Below are positions 61,561 through 64,000 of a DNA stretch of 64,000 bases, piece after piece. Within the stretch, counting starts at the first letter, position 1. Each line of letters opens with the position of its first letter. A program made the translations under genes and the position numbers. Source of the DNA: Streptomyces rugosispiralis (lineage in GTDB: Bacteria > Actinomycetota > Actinomycetes > Streptomycetales > Streptomycetaceae); assembly GCF_024505145.1 (NCBI RefSeq), contig NZ_JANIAA010000022.1, positions 62,001 through 126,000 of the forward strand. Direction: 5' to 3'. The notes below the pieces were generated by a model. It saw nothing but the letters and a program-made list of their open reading frames with translations, ran no database searches and was not told where the DNA came from.

Positions 61561-64000
61561 TGGGTCACCTCCGTCGCGGGGGCAGTGATCGTCACGACAT
61601 CGCCGGGGCGGGCGCCCAGCTCGCGCTGGACACCGCCGCCGACGGAGGCCAGCGGCAGCCAGACCACCCGGTCGGGCATCGCGGTGACGCTCAGCGGCAG
61701 TTCGACCGAGCCGGCCGGGCCGGTGACCCGGACGAGCCGGCCGTCCTCGACCCCCGCCTCACCCGCCGTGGCCGCCGACAGCCGGGCCACGGCCGCGTGG
61801 CGGGTTCCGGCCAGCGCCGGATCGCCGTCCTGCAGCCGGCCCTGGTCGAGCAGCAGCCGATGGCCGGCCAGCACCGCCTCGCCCTCGGCCGGCCGGGGCA
61901 GCGGACCGCCCGTCTCCAGCGAGGCGGTGGCGCGCGGACCCTGCCAGGTGCCCAGCCGGGTCATCTCGGCGCGTACGGCCTCGACATCCGGCAGGTCCAG
62001 GGGCGCGTCCAGCGCGTCGGCGAGCATGTGCAGCACCCGGGCGTCCGGGAGGGTGTGACGGCGGGTCATCTGGTCGGGCTTGAGCGCGGCCTCGAACGGC
62101 CGGGCCCGGCCCTCCCAGTTGAGGAAGGTGCCGGACTTCTCGACGACCGCCGCGACCGGCAGCACCACATCGGCCCGCTCGGTGACCTCCGAGGGCCGCT
62201 GCTCCAGGCTGACCACGAAGTCGACCGCGTCCAGGGCCTCCAGGGCCCGCGCGGGATCGGGCAGATCGGCGACCTCGACGCCCGCGACCAGCAGCGCGCC
62301 GAGCCCGCCGACCGCCGCGGCCTCGATGATCTGGCCGGTGTCCCGGCCCACCTGGTGCGGCAGGTCGACGGTGCCCCAGACGGAGGAGACCTCCTCGCGG
62401 GCGCGCGGATCGTGGGCCGGGCGGCCGCCGGGCAGCAGCCCGGCCAGCGCCCCCGCCTCGATCGCGCCCCGCTCCCCCGCCCGGCGCGGAATCCAGGCGA
62501 GCGTGGCCCCGGTGGCGGCCGCGGCCCGTACGGCGGCGGTGAGCCCGCCGGCCACGGACGCCAGCCGCTCGCCGACGACGATCACCGCGCCCTCTTGGCG
62601 CAGCGCCTCGGCGGCCCGCTCCCCGTCCTCGTCCAGACCGGTGCGGCCCGCGATGGCGTCCAGCCACTCGGTCTCGGTGCCGGGGGCGGCCGGCAGCAGG
62701 GTGCCGCCCGCCTTCTCCAGGCCCCGGGTCGCGTGGGTGGCCAGCGAGAAGGTGCGCTGTCCGTGCTTGCGGTGCGCCTTGCGCAGCCGCAGGAAGACGC
62801 CGGGCGACTCCTCCTCGGCCTCGAAGCCGACCAGCAGCACGGCCGGGGCCTTCTCCAGCGCGGTGTAGGTGAGTCCGCCGCCGTCCAGGTCACGCCCCCG
62901 GCCCGCGATGTGGGTGGCCAGGAAGTCGGCCTCCTCGTCGCTGTGGAGACGGGCCCGGAAGTCGATGTCGTTGGTGTCCAGGGCGAGCCGCGCGAACTTC
63001 GCGTAGGCGTAGGCGTCCTCGACGGTCAGCCGGCCGCCGGTGAGTACGCCGGTGCGGCCGCGCGCCATGCCGAGCCCCGCGGCCGCCGCGTCCAGCGCCT
63101 CGGGCCAGCTCGCCGGCTCCAGCTTCCCCGTCTCGCGGTCGCGCACCAGCGGGGTGGTGAGCCGCTCCGGCAGCTGGGCGTAGCGGAAGCCGAAGCGCCC
63201 CTTGTCGCAGATCCACTCCTCGTTCACCTCGGGGTCGTCCGCCGCCAGCCGCCGCATGACCTTGCCGCGCCGGTGGTCGGTGCGGGTCGCGCAGCCGCCC
63301 GCGCAGTGCTCGCACACGCTCGGCGAGGAGACCAGGTCGAAGGGGCGGGAGCGGAAGCGGTACGCCGCCGAGGTCAGGGCGCCCACCGGGCAGATCTGGA
63401 TGGTGTTGCCGGAGAAGTACGACTCGAACGGGTCGCCCTCGCCGGTGCCCACCTGCTGCAGCGCGCCCCGCTCCAGCAGCTCGATCATCGGGTCGCCCGC
63501 GATCTGGTTGGAGAAGCGGGTGCAGCGTGCGCACAGCACACAGCGCTCGCGGTCCAGCAGCACCTGGGCCGAGATCGGGACCGGCTTGGCGAACGTCCGC
63601 TTCTGGCCCTCGAACCGGCTGTCGGCCTGTCCGGCGCTCATCGCCTGGTTCTGCAGCGGGCATTCACCGCCCTTGTCGCAGACCGGGCAGTCCAGCGGGT
63701 GGTTGATCAGCAGCAGCTCCATCACCCCGCGCTGGGCCTTCTCGGCCACCGGCGAGGTGAGCTGCGTCTTGACCACCATCCCGTCGGTGCAGGTGATGGT
63801 GCAGGAGGCCATCGGCTTGCGCTGGCCCTCCACCTCGACGATGCACTGGCGGCAGGCGCCGGCCGGGTCGAGGAGCGGATGGTCGCAGAATCGCGGGATC
63901 TCGATGCCGAGCAGTTCGGCGGCGCGGATGACCAGCGTCCCCTTGGGGACGGAGATCTCGATTCCGTCGATGGTGACGGAGACCAGATCTTCTCGCGGCA
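61557..64000 (-). CDS. nuoG: NADH-quinone oxidoreductase subunit G, 5' end cut by window
   Basis: More than 810 codons are present; the first few lie beyond the right edge. The N-terminal 2Fe-2S domain is visible (VTIDGIEISVPKGTLVIRAA, then FCDHPLLDPAGACRQCIVE). Further motifs are HPLDCPVCDKGGECPLQNQA, RCVLCARCTRFSNQ, the 4Fe-4S block CEHCAGGCATRTDHR and a molybdopterin-oxidoreductase-like domain. It carries several Fe-S clusters of the NADH module. nuoA-F should lie upstream, outside the window. Confidence 0.96.
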   Translation of the reverse strand, partial: PREDLVSVTIDGIEISVPKGTLVIRAAELLGIEIPRFCDHPLLDPAGACRQCIVEVEGQRKPMASCTITCTDGMVVKTQLTSPVAEKAQRGVMELLLINHPLDCPVCDKGGECPLQNQAMSAGQADSRFEGQKRTFAKPVPISAQVLLDRERCVLCARCTRFSNQIAGDPMIELLERGALQQVGTGEGDPFESYFSGNTIQICPVGALTSAAYRFRSRPFDLVSSPSVCEHCAGGCATRTDHRRGKVMRRLAADDPEVNEEWICDKGRFGFRYAQLPERLTTPLVRDRETGKLEPASWPEALDAAAAGLGMARGRTGVLTGGRLTVEDAYAYAKFARLALDTNDIDFRARLHSDEEADFLATHIAGRGRDLDGGGLTYTALEKAPAVLLVGFEAEEESPGVFLRLRKAHRKHGQRTFSLATHATRGLEKAGGTLLPAAPGTETEWLDAIAGRTGLDEDGERAAEALRQEGAVIVVGERLASVAGGLTAAVRAAAATGATLAWIPRRAGERGAIEAGALAGLLPGGRPAHDPRAREEVSSVWGTVDLPHQVGRDTGQIIEAAAVGGLGALLVAGVEVADLPDPARALEALDAVDFVVSLEQRPSEVTERADVVLPVAAVVEKSGTFLNWEGRARPFEAALKPDQMTRRHTLPDARVLHMLADALDAPLDLPDVEAVRAEMTRLGTWQGPRATASLETGGPLPRPAEGEAVLAGHRLLLDQGRLQDGDPALAGTRHAAVARLSAATAGEAGVEDGRLVRVTGPAGSVELPLSVTAMPDRVVWLPLASVGGGVQRELGARPGDVVTITAPATEVTQ

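Overview
The window is core chromosome from a high-GC actinobacterium, almost certainly a Streptomyces. The evidence is very high GC with a strong third-position GC bias, many GTG/TTG starts with 4-base stop/start overlaps, and gene order that matches the Streptomyces rplJ to nuo region from memory: rplJ, rplA, rplK, nusG, secE, trpT, aspC, add, murB, hadB-hadA, rpmG, metT, thrT, then tyrT, yajQ, htpX, a second nuo cluster, two sensor kinases with one response regulator, korAB, and the main nuo operon.

Layout. 1-4.4 kb: translation and secretion genes on the minus strand (rplJ 5' part, a lipoprotein, rplA, rplK, nusG, secE) and tRNA-Trp. 4.5-9.7 kb: aspC and add on plus, then murB, two MaoC-type dehydratase subunits, rpmG, tRNA-Met and tRNA-Thr on minus. 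This tRNA/rpmG/hadAB/trpT/secE/nusG/rplKA order is the one known from mycobacteria. 9.9-15.6 kb: miscellaneous metabolism (a cytosine-deaminase-fold protein that lacks catalytic residues, a nucleotide-sugar-epimerase-like protein, DUF3574, DUF1206, an amidohydrolase, MscL) and an array of about sixteen 22-bp tandem repeats. 15.9-19.6 kb: a decayed accessory stretch on the 3' side of tRNA-Tyr. It holds remnants of a GH30 glycosidase, a HAD hydrolase and an oxidoreductase, plus intact GntR, PanE-like and alpha/beta-hydrolase genes. Plasmid SLP1 integrates into a tRNA-Tyr gene in S. coelicolor, and the yajQ neighbour suggests this is the same site.

19.9-32.6 kb: yajQ, yccF, htpX (with a SigR-like promoter) and a ten-gene complex I cluster, nuoA2-B2-C2-H2-I2-J2-K2-L2-M2-N2. 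It has no nuoD, E, F or G, and its peripheral-arm subunits carry long repetitive tails. 32.7-39.8 kb: two paralogous sensor kinases whose catalytic cores are nearly identical in DNA, one NarL-type regulator, and the korAB 2-oxoacid:ferredoxin oxidoreductase. 39.9-53.1 kb: an APC permease with a repeat tail, a quinone-reductase-like protein, RarD, a secreted M28 aminopeptidase, an ABC exporter pair, a LolA-like protein, a polyprenyl diphosphate synthase, fumarylacetoacetase and a lipoprotein. 53.2-64 kb: the main complex I operon in the order nuoG (cut by the window edge), H, I, J, K, L, M, N.

Working picture: the right half is largely respiratory. KorAB makes reduced ferredoxin, the polyprenyl synthase probably makes the menaquinone side chain, complex I (nuo1) oxidises NADH, and the reduced nuo2 set could be an alternative pump fed by another donor. 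The last point is inference. No phage, insertion sequence, CRISPR array or replication origin was seen.
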